From Latrodectus hesperus (taxonomy: Eukaryota > Arthropoda > Arachnida > Araneae > Theridiidae): DNA of 64,000 bases. Of this stretch, positions 12,185-25,194 are shown in pieces (position 1 is the first letter of the stretch; every line of letters begins with the position of its first letter). The notes beneath the pieces are model-generated. The model had not been told where the DNA came from. It searched no databases and saw nothing but the letters and a program-made list of their open reading frames with translations. The DNA is taken from assembly GCA_037975125.1 (NCBI GenBank), contig CM075862.1, positions 43,895,777 to 43,959,776 on the forward strand, read 5' to 3'. The translations under genes were made by a program, and so were the position numbers.

Positions 12185-14312
12185 ATGTATATGCTTTGTT
12201 AACTAAGTATCTTCAGCAATTTGTTAATCCTCAGTTAACAGAAAAGTATTATATACTTTAATATCAACTATGACTAAATTATGGAAAACTTAAAAAACCA
12301 ACATTAAAAAACGAAATCCATGAAACAAAATCTAAAGAACTCTGATGATATACTACTAGAAAGATACTCTCCAAACTAGAAAAATACATAAACATTTATA
12401 ATTTAATAAGTGAAGTAATAACTTTCGAAACACTCGATATAGAAATTGAGAAGACAATGTAAAAAATAATAATTGAATGAGCTAATAATCCAAAGCGCTA
12501 TTATTTAGGCAATTTTCATTTTTTATAATGTATGCAGATATGGTTTTTAAATGCTTAAAGAGATTTTGAAAGCCCAAAGAAAAATTTCTGAACGGAATTA
12601 AAAACTCTTAAATGAAAAATAAGCTTTACAATATATTATATTTTCGATATTAAAAATGTATAAAGTCAATTAAAATCTCAACTTACATTCAATATATTTA
12701 CTATGATTTGATGAATTATATTTCTAATAATTCCCACACACGCATATATTTTAATAATGATACTTTATATTAATTTTTTAAAACAAGATATTAATAGCAA
12801 TGCAATATCTTATTAAAAAAAGAAAAATATTAAAAAATAACTCATATTAAACATTTCTGATATCAGAAATTTATAAATGTTAATTAAGAGTTCTAGTTTT
12901 GAGATTTAAGCGCAGTTTTTTTTTAAATAGCATTTTATAAACTTAAATACATTTTCTAATGAAATTACTTTTTTATTGGTAGGGGGAATATATTTTCTTT
13001 GTGATTCTATCATAAGTGAATGACATCAGTTATTTCCTAAATAATGAGACATTCGAGAAGTTATCGTATCAAAAGAAACTTGTTTTGGTTATCAAGAAAA
13101 AACGATCCGAAATATATTCATTAATACTCTCTTTAGGGGAACCAACAGGAAACTGTCATAAAAACAGATTCTTTTATAAAAGTATCAAAGAGTTATTCTA
13201 CAATATAAAAAAGCGAATAATGTTCTTATTATAAACCCGAAGGGATTATAGGAATAAGCATTTGAATCTTACACACGAAAAAAAAAAGAATTTTGTGTTC
13301 ACATGCAAGAAATATTAAGCATAACAGTACTTCTAAAAACTAATCATGGAAAAAAAAAGACCTTTTTGAATGGAGTCATTATTTCAAGCCCCAAGGGACA
13401 AAAAGGTTGCAAATACTTCTCGAAAAATATAAATATATTCAAAGTGATGAATATACATTTTCATCTCTAAATTAACGATATAAGCGAAAGATACAGCTGG
13501 GCTCCATATAACATATCCAACACGATTCCAGAGTTTGCAGTAACCATGCCATTTAGCAAGTTATTAGCACGCGCTGAAGGAAAGTAGAAATAATGGCAAA
13601 AAAAGTACCTCCATAGCACAGTTGCTTAAATCACTGCATCATATAGTATTAGCATAATAAGAGGTTAAAAGTCAAAAATGGAAGAACGACCAAGAAAAAA
13701 AATTATTTTTCACTAATGAAGCACCAAATAATCTGATTCAGAGTAGTTTTTGATCAAATTTGAGGTTAATTATTCACATGTAATATCATAATTCTTTCTA
13801 GCGAAGACACGAATATGAATATTCACTTTTTCAATGAGTTTTTTTGCCTTCCCAAAAGAGCGAGTATAAAGTTATTACTTGTTTTTTTCCATATAAATTT
13901 GAATTTCCTCTAAGTACAAGATGCCCGCTATTCTAGAATTGCATTTTTTATCAGCCTTGCTGCAAATGTATTTGTTTTTATGAATATTCAAAGGCAGGAA
14001 ATTATTTAAATAAGATTTGTTTTTAAAAACAGGAAAGCCTCATTAATGAAAACGTGTGAAATTCTCTTGTCTATTCTCGTGAATTCAGGCTTTTAATTTT
14101 AATTCTTAATGGTTTTCTACTAAATTTTCATATCATGAAAGACTATAACGTAAGCTTTTCGGGTAATAAAATAAACAAATTAAAGGCCTCAAAAGATCCT
14201 TTTATTGATTCAAAATATTTTTTCTTTGTAAGAGCTGTTAAAGAATTATATCAAGGTAGTTTTTTTTCTTTCAAATCTGCAGAATCAAATTTATGATAAT
14301 AAGCTGTTCAAA
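12185..14312. other. AT-rich interval without recognisable feature
   Basis: Long AT-rich stretch with homopolymer runs. The 72-codon plus-strand frame at 13016-13234 has no domain or splice context. I see no transposon ends. Confidence 0.35.
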
Positions 14313-14352
14313 TATTCTGCTTCAAAAGAGATTATTTTGAAGCAGATTATTT
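14313..14352. repeat. Hairpin, 17-bp arms
   Basis: AATATTCTGCTTCAAAA and TTTTGAAGCAGATTATT are inverted copies with one mismatch around a 7-base loop. Confidence 0.8.
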
Positions 14353-14395
14353 GGAATAATGTTTAGATATTATATTAATAGTACACGATTATTAT

Positions 14396-14443
14396 ATTCA
14401 AAATATTCAAGTATTATAATCAAAATACTTGAATATTTTGAAT
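14396..14443. repeat. Hairpin, perfect 20-bp arms
   Basis: ATTCAAAATATTCAAGTATT is followed, after the 8-base spacer ATAATCAA, by its exact reverse complement. It lies 43 bp from the hairpin at 14313-14352. Confidence 0.95.
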
Positions 14444-14744
14444 ATACCAGCAAAGGGATTTATCTTACAAAAATGTTTCCTTTAACTAAAATTTCTACAG
14501 AAAATAATTTTGAAATTTTCTTTTCAAAAATATCGAAAGAAAGATTTGGTGATTTAAAAATTTGTCAGTTTCACAGTGATAATTCTAAAATATGCTTGCA
14601 ATTTTTTTTTCTTTTGGAACTTTGTTAACAAAGAATGTTTATGGTTTTTCCGCTTTTACGTTTGTTATGTAATCATTTTAAAAATGTCTGATAGTTTTTC
14701 GAAGTATGTAAAATTTTTGTTTGCTTATTTATGACATTAAGATG

Positions 14745-14850
14745 ATAGTTTAAATATATATGCACCATAAGTTGAATACATATACACCATAGGTTAAATA
14801 TATATGCACCATAGTTTAACCTTATATGTGCACCATAGGTTAAATATATT
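14745..14850. repeat. Short tandem repeat, ~27-bp unit
   Basis: ATATATGCACCATA(G)GTTGAA/TTAA occurs four times with spacing of 26-30 bp, diverged in the last copy. Confidence 0.75.
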
Positions 14851-14924
14851 GAACAAAAGAATCCTTCATCAATACAAACAATATACATTGTAGAAATTGT
14901 CACATTAGTCATGTAATGGTAATA

Positions 14925-15060
14925 ATATCACACCTGAGTTGGCACCCTCCGCTCCACAATCCCACCTGACCAGCGGAAGGACTTGGGACAACACAAATAA
15001 ACGTGGACATGTCCCTAATCCATGAGATTGGGGGCTTCTTCCAAATTTAGGGCTTCTATT
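14925..15060 (-). mobile_element. SINE-like repeat, family B, minus-strand copy
   Basis: Shares the plus-strand string ACACCTGAGTTGGCACCCTC, then a CAGCGGAAGGA block and CATGTCCCTAATCCA, with 33055-33250 (CACCTGAGCTGGCATCCTCC, CAGCGGAAGGA, CACATCCCTAACCCA). Read on the minus strand, the last block resembles a tRNA A box (GGTTAGGGATGTG), supporting a tRNA-derived element. Confidence 0.55.
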
Positions 15061-16019
15061 TTTCGATAAGAGTACTTGCACCACAAACCACTGTGAGTTC
15101 TGATAGTGCAAAATATAAAAACTGGTGTTTTATCTAGAGATTCCGATTTCTTACCAGTCGGTTTGCTCTTAATTTTTATTTTATTTTATTTTATTTTATT
15201 TATTTATTTTTTTTTTTACGATTCCATGACTCTGATGTATGTTTATAAATTATACAGAATTATTTCCATGTACGAAAAATTTCACTGGAGATAATTTTAT
15301 TGTTGAATTTAATTGGCTTTTTATTGTGCGATCAATATTCAGAACTGTGGAAATTGACTCCACACAGAATTTTGAGATTCACCTTGAGATTCTGATAACA
15401 ATTCATGGTGTAATTTAATTGAAAAATAAATATGCAAATAAGTTTATTATGCGTGTTTTTAAATAATTAGATAAAGAGACATGTAAAAGTAAACAAATAT
15501 AATTTAAATTTGTCATATATAAGCATATGGCCGATTTCAGATTTTATTTGAATATACGCATGCGCACGTTCACATAAAATTACGAATTTATTTGAACATA
15601 CCAATTATATATTTAAATATACAAATCGCTAATTACTGAAGTGTAATTTTTTTATATCTTTCTGCCTTTTAAATATCTTATGACTACTATGGTCTGACAA
15701 AAGCTGTAAAATATAATTCAGCAAAAATCTGAATTAAATGTACTTGAAGGTGATTAGATATTTTAATATACACACGAATAAAAAAAAATGTACTGAAAAA
15801 AATAGTCGACTATTAACTCAATTTTGACTGTCAACTATAAAATATAATATTCATACGATGACGAACAGAAATTTTAATTTTTCCTATCATTTAAAATTCA
15901 CAAAGGTAACTTTTATAAGTTAGGACATCAAAATAAATCTGAATATAAGGAAACGAAATAGCAGAGAAGATTTTTCTTCCGACAGGCATTAAAATTCTGT
16001 CCGCGTCCGACGTAAGAAA
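15061..16019. other. AT-rich interval with a (TTTTA)n tract
   Basis: A TTTTA/TTTA/poly-T run lies at about 15175-15219. No other structure recognised. Confidence 0.45.
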
Positions 16020-16400
16020 AAGTTTGCGGTGTACCATGCGAAAAACCCAGCGAGTTATTACAACATGCTTTTATCAGGGTTTACAAACTTGCCGAGGAAG
16101 ACGATGGCCCGCGGGGGGTGGAGAAGGGGGAGGAATAGCCCGATTCCAGTGGCAGTCCGTAATCACAACGTCCTGATTAGCAATCGAAGGCTCTGTAATC
16201 ATCTCCTTAGTCATGGGTGTGTGATTAGAGAGCCATTCATCTTTCTCAGTTCCCCGGGATGAAGATGAGCAGGGGAGGAATAAAATCCTGCTCCCCCCCT
16301 TCTTGCGGGATGGGGTGGAGAGGAGAGGATGGCTATCCCTTTTTCACTGTCTAGAGGAGCAAGTCAAATACCTGGACGAATGCGAAAGAGTAGAGTCATT
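16020..16400. promoter_or_regulatory. GC-richer island with clustered TAATC/GATTA motifs
   Basis: High-complexity, GC-rich sequence in an AT background, no sustained coding frame. Four TAATC/GATTA cores occur within 68 bp (16160, 16175, 16196, 16223), two as TGATTAG. TAATC is the core for Otd/Pitx/Goosecoid-type homeodomains. An enhancer role is inference; the GC-rich context makes four AT-type cores in 68 bp less expected. Confidence 0.3.
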
Positions 16401-16814
16401 TAATTCTGAAGAGTTCACTAGATGATGGGAGAATTATTGTCATCATTTTAAAATAAACCACTTGGCTACTTGCTTTTATCTAGAGAGGAATCTATACACA
16501 TTAGGGCTTCCTATGATATGAGTAACAGGTATAAACTTTGGTCAATATTGTTTTATTTTTAAGTTTGAAATTCTCACTATGCGCTTAGCACAAGCTAGTT
16601 AATACCCCACTGTACAATGTACAAATGCGCAATATTATAAAACATTAAAAACATCAAAGTAATAAAATAATATTTATTAATTCCCGTAATATTTTTCACA
16701 GACCTAAATTACTTGTTAATTATAATAACAATATTTACCTGTTATTTAAATTACTCTTAATTACTAATTTATTCCTGTCCACACAGCATATCGTCTTTCT
16801 TTTTTTTATCTAAT

Positions 16815-16980
16815 ACAGTACATTTCGGTTCAGCGGTTTGTGGATTCGCATCCCACCATTGACGTGGATGTTTGTAGTGGATCGGAATCTACTTTAAACT
16901 GTGTAGGTGCAGGTTTAATTAGCTCTCGTGTGCAAAAAATTACCGCGTTATGCGACAAATAAACTAATAAACCAAACCAA
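16815..16980 (+). mobile_element. tRNA-derived SINE, family A, 5'-truncated copy
   Basis: Starts in the tRNA-like head (GGTTCAGCGGTTTGTGGATT with a degenerate B box), then GTGGATGTTTGTAGTGGATC, and ends AATAAACCAAACCAA. Same architecture as 149-303, 20965-21118, 35986-36150 and 53600-53777. Confidence 0.65.
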
Positions 16981-17141
16981 CATTATACATTATACCACGT
17001 GACATAGTTATTTAGATGATGATTTCTATTTCAAATATAGTTAGACGTCGATTTCCCTTTCAAATACTAATGTGAAGCCTAAAAGCCTTCTAACACACCA
17101 TAAATGCATAATTTTTTTATATAAAATGAACGCACTTAATT

Positions 17142-18131
<990 letters not shown>

Positions 18132-18139
18132 GAACATTC

Positions 18140-18396
18140 AGTACAGATGCCGTATAATCCAGGATGCTAAATTCTAAATTCTTTTTGGCGTTGAAAAAAT
18201 GTTGCCAAAAACGGCGTATTGTGACGTGCACGATGGCATAAATACTAGAATTGCCAAAATAGAATTTTCAGCATAATTCTTATAGGTCTCTATATCTATG
18301 ACGCAATGAGAACCAGGTCACCACATGCATATGGAAATCCGAAAAAAAAACCATTAACTCAGAATTTGGCATCCTGGATTATACGGCATCTGTGCC
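18140..18396 (+). mobile_element. MITE, 257 bp, copy 2 (8-bp target duplication)
   Basis: Same length and orientation as the copy at 11920. The left end has decayed (AGTACAGATGCCG for GGCACAGGTGCCG); the right end keeps CGGCATCTGTGCC. Flanks GAACATTC (18132-18139) and GTACATTC (18397-18404) differ at one base. Interior shows GCATAATTCTTATAGGTC and other shared blocks. Confidence 0.9.
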
Positions 18397-18404
18397 GTAC
18401 ATTC

Positions 18405-19540
18405 AAAAAAGCGATACCCAGTAAGGCAAAGAAGAAAAGCGAACTTTGAGGAAATTACGCAGGTATTTTGAAATGAAAAATAAATATAGTGATAAGAAAA
18501 ATTACAAGACCAGTACTGTACTAGAAACTTGAAAGCACTGAATATATAAACCTAGTTTGTATTGAAGTAACAATACTTATTGACGCAATACTTTATAATG
18601 TAATGAAATACATATGAAAAACCGAAGAACTAAATGGCCGATCAAACCATTTCATTTTTTTTATTATTAATTACGTCAATTATATATTTTCCAATTTGAT
18701 TGAAATTTTTATATACCGCAGAAAATCAGGTTTGAGTATATAATCAAAAACAAATAATAATAACGATCTATCTTTCAGATGCAAATGCTTATTAAAAGAT
18801 TTGTAATGGAGCATTCATTATTGCTTGGTTTAGTTATATTCCAATTTTCGGTCGATATTTCAATATACATTTCCTTAATTTATTAAATTAGAACCTTAAA
18901 ATAAGTTTACCATAAAGTTTTACTAATTTTTTTCTGACTAACGGGATAAATTGTGATTTTTATATATTTTTCTACAAACAATATTTTTTAAAAAGTAAGA
19001 TTATAAAATTTTAATCAGATATATGTTTCATAAGAGTAATGCCCCTTAAACAAGGAAGTTACTTTTAAAATATAACGAAAGATTACCAATGATTTATTAT
19101 GCTAGAATTAGATTTTTCTAAACAATCATCCTTAATCTTTTCCATAACTTAATTCACTTGACTTCTCCTCTCATTGAATGTTATAAAAAGTAATCATATT
19201 CATATTCATCATTCGATTTTTTTAACATTAAAATGTCTGTAAAGTATGTTGTAACCATTTTTATGTTAAAAAAAGAAAGGAAAACAAACTGCAAAGCGTA
19301 AAACCATTAAAGAGCAATCAATTGCAGTTTGTTTGTATATCAAATGAGCAAACACCAGTAATTGAAGTCAGTAGAGAGTTAGCATTTAACGTTTACTCAA
19401 CATAAAAATAATGCTAACATTGCAACTACAGGGAAATTATAATTATAAAAATAACCACTTATTGAAGGGAAAAGCTCCTCGGCGTTGTTTTGCAAAGTAA
19501 TTCTTCTTAAGGGCCTAAAAAGGCATGGAAAAGAAAGCAA
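18405..19540. other. AT-rich interval without recognisable feature
   Basis: No gene or repeat structure recognised. Complexity rises toward the candidate regulatory island that follows. Confidence 0.35.
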
Positions 19541-20140
19541 ACAAATGTAAAATTAACCTGTGAGGTCATTATCGGCCCAGAGACCGGCAATTATCTCATA
19601 AATTATCATATTTATCAACAGCAATCAGCGACTAATTACGAAACATGGGTCGAAAAGCGTCTCCATTTTTAATGATACCTTTTCATCTCAGGGCGGGGCT
19701 GTTACTAAGTAGGCATATTTAGAACACTCAAAAGACCCAGAATTTCGGAACATTTTTCTTTTCTTTTTCTGGAAAATTTTCTTTTTGTGGCATTCTCTCC
19801 TGTCACCACGTCGTTTGTCAACCGTTTTTATCGACGTTGTAACATCGACGTCGCTTTCTTTTCTTAAGGGATGGCTGCACACTCTGCCAAGACAGCCCGC
19901 CAGAGTTGTCTTCCCCCCACGATGCCCAGTGCTTTGAATGCGAAAGTAGCGCGAGTGGCGATTCGTGACGTCGCTGTTTCAGAAATTACCTAAACTACTC
20001 CTGAGTAGTTTAATAGTTTCCAACATAATTTAGTGGGCAGTTAGTTCGTTAACAATTACGCGCTACTTTACAATTTGTAGCAGCAATTGATCATGAGTCA
20101 ATGACACACCCAGCTCAAAAGTTATGAGAGGAAAGGGCTA
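19540..20140. promoter_or_regulatory. Candidate enhancer island (GATA and homeodomain-type motifs)
   Basis: Complex sequence with no long frame. Four TTATC cores (GATA motif in reverse) lie within 48 bp at 19569, 19591, 19603 and 19612, followed by TAATTA at 19633, then a GC-rich stretch to about 20000 (for example GCGAGTGGCGATTCGTGACG). The look is that of a developmental conserved non-coding element near a transcription-factor gene. This is inference; conservation was not tested. Confidence 0.3.
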
Positions 20141-20384
20141 GAAATAAAATATCGATGCTGTCTTCTATGAAATACTGTACGGTTTCCAATTCATATATAT
20201 TTTCCTTACGAAACTCCTGCAAAATACTTTTAAACTAAATATTTATCGCCTAGATAACAAAATTTAATGATTTTATGTTTCTTTTTTCTCCTATTTTTGG
20301 AAAGAGCTCTCGGTTGAACAAGTGGTTTTCCACCCATCTTTTTTTGTCGAGCCTGCAAGATAAAATATAACCAGTCAGCATTTG

Positions 20385-20387
<3 letters not shown>

Positions 20388-20477
<90 letters not shown>
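20388..20477. repeat. (TA)n microsatellite
   Basis: About 45 uninterrupted TA units, directly abutting the 5' end of a SINE. Confidence 0.99.
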
Positions 20478-20480
<3 letters not shown>

Positions 20481-20770
20481 GTGGTGGCTTAGTTGTAACG
20501 TTTCACGCTTCCAAGTTACAGTTCCGAGGTTCATCAATCCTCGGACTGGGCAAGGTTGACACAGCCTTTCATTCTTTCAGTGGGTCAATAAACTGAGTAC
20601 CAAGCATGCTTGGGAAATAAACATGGGGGTTTTTGCATTAGGCTGACCACCTAATCGAGACATATGTTTGCATCACACGGTCTAGAAAATGGAGATCGGC
20701 ACTGTAGGCCTTGGCAAATATGGGCTGTCCTCAACCGAAATTTTGTTCACAGTTGCATTGAGGATGGCAG
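20478..20770 (+). mobile_element. tRNA-derived SINE, family G
   Basis: The tRNA-like head GTGGTGGCTTAGTTGTAACG is followed by a B box (GAGGTTCATCAATCCTC). The body contains CAGTGGGTCAATAAACTGAG, a TACCAAGCATGCTTGGGAA hairpin, GGCTGACCACCTAATCGAG and GGAGATCGGCACTGTAGGCC. It resembles SINE bodies I recall from several invertebrate genomes; exact family not named. One copy only in the window. Confidence 0.7.
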
Positions 20771-20881
20771 CACGAATATGAATGGAAATTATTTCATGAT
20801 GTGTTAGTCTTTTGCTAACTTAAAAACAACAAATTTCAATTCCAGATTGATTACAGTATATTTGTGTTAATTTAAACAGTA

Positions 20882-20922
20882 ATGAGAGAGAGGGAGAGAA
20901 AGAGAAAGAGAGAGAGAGAGAA
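20882..20922. repeat. (GA)n-rich microsatellite
   Basis: Imperfect GA/GAAA repeats ending in a pure GA run. Confidence 0.95.
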
Positions 20923-20964
20923 CACTGATTTGCACACATTGTTAAGTTAAACTTGCCAAGACGC

Positions 20965-21118
20965 ACACGGTTCAGGCGCTCTTGCTTTCGGTTCAACAGT
21001 TTGTAGGTTCAAACCCCTCCTTGGATACGGATGAATGTAGTGGTTTGAAATCTATTTTAAACTCTAAGTTTTGGTTTAATTGGTACGCACAAAATTACAA
21101 ACAAAATTAAACCACACC
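20965..21118 (+). mobile_element. tRNA-derived SINE, family A
   Basis: Head with GGTTCAACAGTTTGTAGGTT and B box GTTCAAACCCC, then GGATGAATGTAGTGGTTTGA, ending AAACAAAATTAAACCACACC. Matches the other family A copies in order and spacing. Confidence 0.6.
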
Positions 21119-24100
21119 GGTCAGAAAACTTCGCTTAAAAATGTAAGGGAGCAAATGGTTCTTCCCATTTTGAAAATTATCATTGATATGTTACTGCTGG
21201 GGATAAAGAGAAAAAATGTGCGTGGTCGGCAAACGATATGTTATACTTCTATATTCCCATATTTTGATTGCTTTTCAAAATGTTAAAAATGTTTTATTTT
21301 TTAGATTTTAAAAAAGAAATTGTCCTTACTTACAAAAGAGAACCTGTTTGCGGCTTTTCCAATATGCCGCCAATCGGAAACACAAAGAAATGTGGAGTAA
21401 AACCAGTCCAGACTATAACATTTAATATTTTAGGCACCTTTTTATAATCAAAGGAAACAACTCGTAACAAATAGTAAATTTTAATCGCTTTACAGCTTGT
21501 GAGATTCATTTTCAGCTGATTTATATATTAAACCTTATTTTGTGACGCAAAACAGCATTATGAATAATAGCGTGAACCGCATTAACAGTTCTAAATATCG
21601 TTAAAAGTCGTAAATACTCTAAGTTTTCTAAACTGAGTTTTTTTCCCCTCAAAGTAACGAATGTTTGCCTCTATAAATCAGAACCTGGTAATTTTACCAG
21701 TGTTTAGAGAAAAGATTTTGATAATTATTTATGACAGAATTATAAAATACGTATATAATGTAAAAAGTTAAGTTAGGCTTATAATATTTATATATAAATA
21801 GGCTTATAAATTTATAATGTAAAAAGTTAAATGCTAAATTCCGTCCCTTATATAGAAAATATGATAAGAGAGTTTGCAAAATTCATTATACAAGATGGAC
21901 AGTATTCGAATAAATTAAAGCTTCCCAAAGAAACAAGACAATTATCTGGCAAAATTAGGAAAAAGGCATGTCAGAATTCAGATAAATAGGTTGTCGATAA
22001 GGAAACATTTAAATTTCAAAAGAAAATAACACAATAAGAGACTTCAAACCATCTAGTAAACGAAGGACGTCCCAAGGATATCAAGTAGCCAAAACTAAAA
22101 ATTCAAATCTTGATGTTTTTACACCATATTATTTAAAATTCAACAGATGTTGATTAGTTTCTAATTTGATTTTATTATGAAAATTAATTGTTTTATTACA
22201 TCGAATTTTTACAGAAGAGTTCATTTTGAAATTCAAAAATATAAAATTCTTTTAATAATTAAATTTTTAATAATTAATTAAAAACATAAATTTAAAAATT
22301 AAAAATTCTAGCTTCACCTAATTTTTAGAGAAGAGTTCATTCTTCTAATTTAAAAATATAAAATGGTATTTTCATACCAAACATTAGTCCCATACCCAAT
22401 TCTAAAATGGAAGACAGGCGTGAGAACAGATATATATTGATGATTGTTATTAGTAGCTAGGCTTTTTTCTGTGTAAAATAAGCTACATTGAGATTTATGT
22501 GGATGTAAAATAATTTTTTCGAAGATGTCACATTTAGGTGTCTTGCTTTTCACCCAATTTGAACACTCATTCACTCATTTCCTAATTCTAAAGATAAAAA
22601 ACTAGACTTTCAAAGTAAAAATTAATATTCTATCGATGAGAAACTAGACTGTCAAAGTAAAAAGTAAAAACTAGACTGCCAAATCATGAATGCCACAGTG
22701 TCTTGGCCCTGCTGTTTATGAGAGTTTTAAATTCAAGTGAGCAATATTTGGGATATTCCTTATTATCTACCTTGGCATTTGAAGCTGCGGATGCATTGGT
22801 AAAGGAAACGATTTAGTTTGATCTTCTTTTACTCAATTAGAAGAACAATAGAGTTTCGATCAGCATTCATATTCTTAGTTCTGATCTCACTCCATTCAGA
22901 AGACATAAGCATATAGATGCCAGCTCAAGAGTCAACCTCGTCACTTGACACTGGTGCACAAATAATGCGAAGTGAAATTATGTATTACAAATGAATATAT
23001 TTAACTCTATTTTTATCACTTCTATTATTATTTCAGTTATTATAACGCGTAATAAATTTCTTTAATTAATATACATTTAACACTGAAGTGAATTTATATA
23101 AGTACTTGATTAAGTAATAATTAAATTTAAATCTAGACCAATTATAATGAATTATTTGAATATTATTAATAGTTTTTTTATATAGTACAGATAATTATTC
23201 CATCTCCTCGCGCTAGTACTAAAAGTCCTTTTCTAAGACAATATTACAAGCATAAAAATAAGAGACACATTAGTATGTTTGACTCCTTTTCTGTACCAAA
23301 GAAAAATGTAACGATAAATAGAATAGTAATTTGTTTGTTAAGTAAGTAGTTATAAGAAAAATTCTATACGATTTAACATAAAAAATACAGCTTCATTTCA
23401 TTTTCATTACAATGTTTTAATAGAGAATTTTTATTTAAAATTGATAAATATCTTTTATGCATAACTAAACGCAATTACAAAAAGTACATAACTGATAAGC
23501 ATAACTTGTCAATTCATGCAAGAAATTGAGAAGTTTCCCGAAAAATTTATTTTGTCATAGAGAAGTAAGGAAAAAAAAACTTCAAAAAAATAATAACAAA
23601 AGTTGCTGAAAATCGTAGATTCGCAGAAATATCTGATGACTGCTTATTTCAAACAGTCACAAGTGAAGTTCAGTTGCTTGTGTCTAACAGCACGTCTGTT
23701 ACATTTTGTTGAACACCCAAGTTCTCTGTGCATAAAATATTAACTTATACGTAAAATTTTAAAAGTGTGATTTATTTTCTACCGATTTATTCGCATTAAA
23801 ATTTTCGATTAAACAGTTTATATTCTTTGGAATTGGTTAATTTATTATTCACATTCTTAAGATTACCCTTATTTAAAACGATAAATAATAAATCATTGAG
23901 AAGATAATTAGTAGGAAGTAAATATTACAATTTGCAAAAACAATTTTGTTTTTCTATGAAAAATTATTTATGTTTAATTGCTTATGTTACCAATAAAAAT
24001 TCTGTGGTTAAATGGAGATACCTGAAGCAGTATTTTATTACTTTGAACTTAGAATGTATTTTTTTCAGATATATAATTTGCCTACGTATTTATAAAACCT

Positions 24101-24179
24101 AAAAGCTGATGGCTTTTCAAAGTTCTTTTGAAATTTACCTGATATAATTGCTTTTGGAAAAAAAATTTCATAAGGAGAC
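21119..24179. other. AT-rich interval with minor direct repeats
   Basis: A ~55-bp direct repeat (core AGAAGAGTTCATT) occurs near 22205 and 22320. A short triplication of ACTAGACT.TCAAAGTAAAA occurs at 22600-22680. No coding-like frame with family resemblance. Confidence 0.4.
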
Positions 24180-24335
24180 GATCACACTCACAATTTGGCA
24201 AGAAAACACCCAAGCAACAGATGTGCAAGCAAAAAGCAGCATCCGTCTTCTATCCCTCAAGAATGAGTGGTATTGAACCAGGAACCTTTCACTCCGAAGA
24301 ATGCAGTTCAATCACTAGGATAATGTGAGATTGGC
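24180..24335 (-). mobile_element. tRNA-derived SINE, family C, minus-strand copy
   Basis: On the minus strand: a head with ATCCTAGTGATTGAACTGCA, B box GGTTCCTGGTTCAATACCAC, then a GCTTTTTGCTTGCACATCTG-type body. The same order is seen at 36625-36800. Confidence 0.55.
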
Positions 24336-24689
24336 TTTAGACAAATATAGTTGATACTTATACATACTTATCTTCTTATTATAATAATTCTTATCAAGGA
24401 AAATTTGTACAATGATTTCAATTGCATGTTTTTAAAACGCATCGATAAAAAATGTTTTAAATGAAAACTGCGTAAATGATTAAATTTGTCAGACAATTGT
24501 GAATATTCTTGTCCTAAGACCCCATCTGGATAACATAATGGTTAGATTGCATATTATCTAATGGCGGTTTTTTAAATGATAAAAACAATGTTTACAGGAA
24601 AGATTACAATCTTAATATTTTATATAGATAATAACCGTAACCAGTTGTTGCTGCACAGTTTTTTTTATCAACTACTGGTCGAATGGTAG

Positions 24690-25010
24690 ACCTAAATTGC
24701 ACTAATCATTTCCAGTACACCGTAAATCATTGACGCACGGTTACAGCATCCGGTAATTAACTTTACTCCCAAGCACTGCGGCAATGCAGGGGAGTCGTGC
24801 TACTGCAGTTAACAACAGTGATACAAAACAACTCTTAATAGATGTTATTGCGCAGACCTACCAGCGCGAATACCATGCCCCTGAAAACAGTTAACTGTGA
24901 CCTTTTTCGCCTTTATGTCGTTTAACATCTGCTGAGGATTCAATTTGATAATACATCTGTTCTTCCGAATGTTGTTCCAACTCCGTATCGGAAGACTGAA
25001 AACGATGGTT
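24690..25010. promoter_or_regulatory. GC-richer island, candidate conserved non-coding element
   Basis: Complex sequence with GC near 45 percent by eye (for example GGTAATTAACTTTACTCCCA and CAGACCTACCAGCGCGAATA), with no open frame or repeat signature. A regulatory role is inference. Confidence 0.2.
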
Positions 25011-25194
25011 CATTTATTTGCAGATAGTTTTGTTTTGAAACCTGCTCACACACAGAGCATTGATGATAAATGTATTTTGTTGCACTAAACCTTTGCCTAT
25101 CTGTGTTGATTGCAGCGTAAGCGTAGTTCTGACAACTGATATGAATTGCGTTTTACTCGTGAATCGCTTTCTTCTGACTTTCAAGATGAACCTT

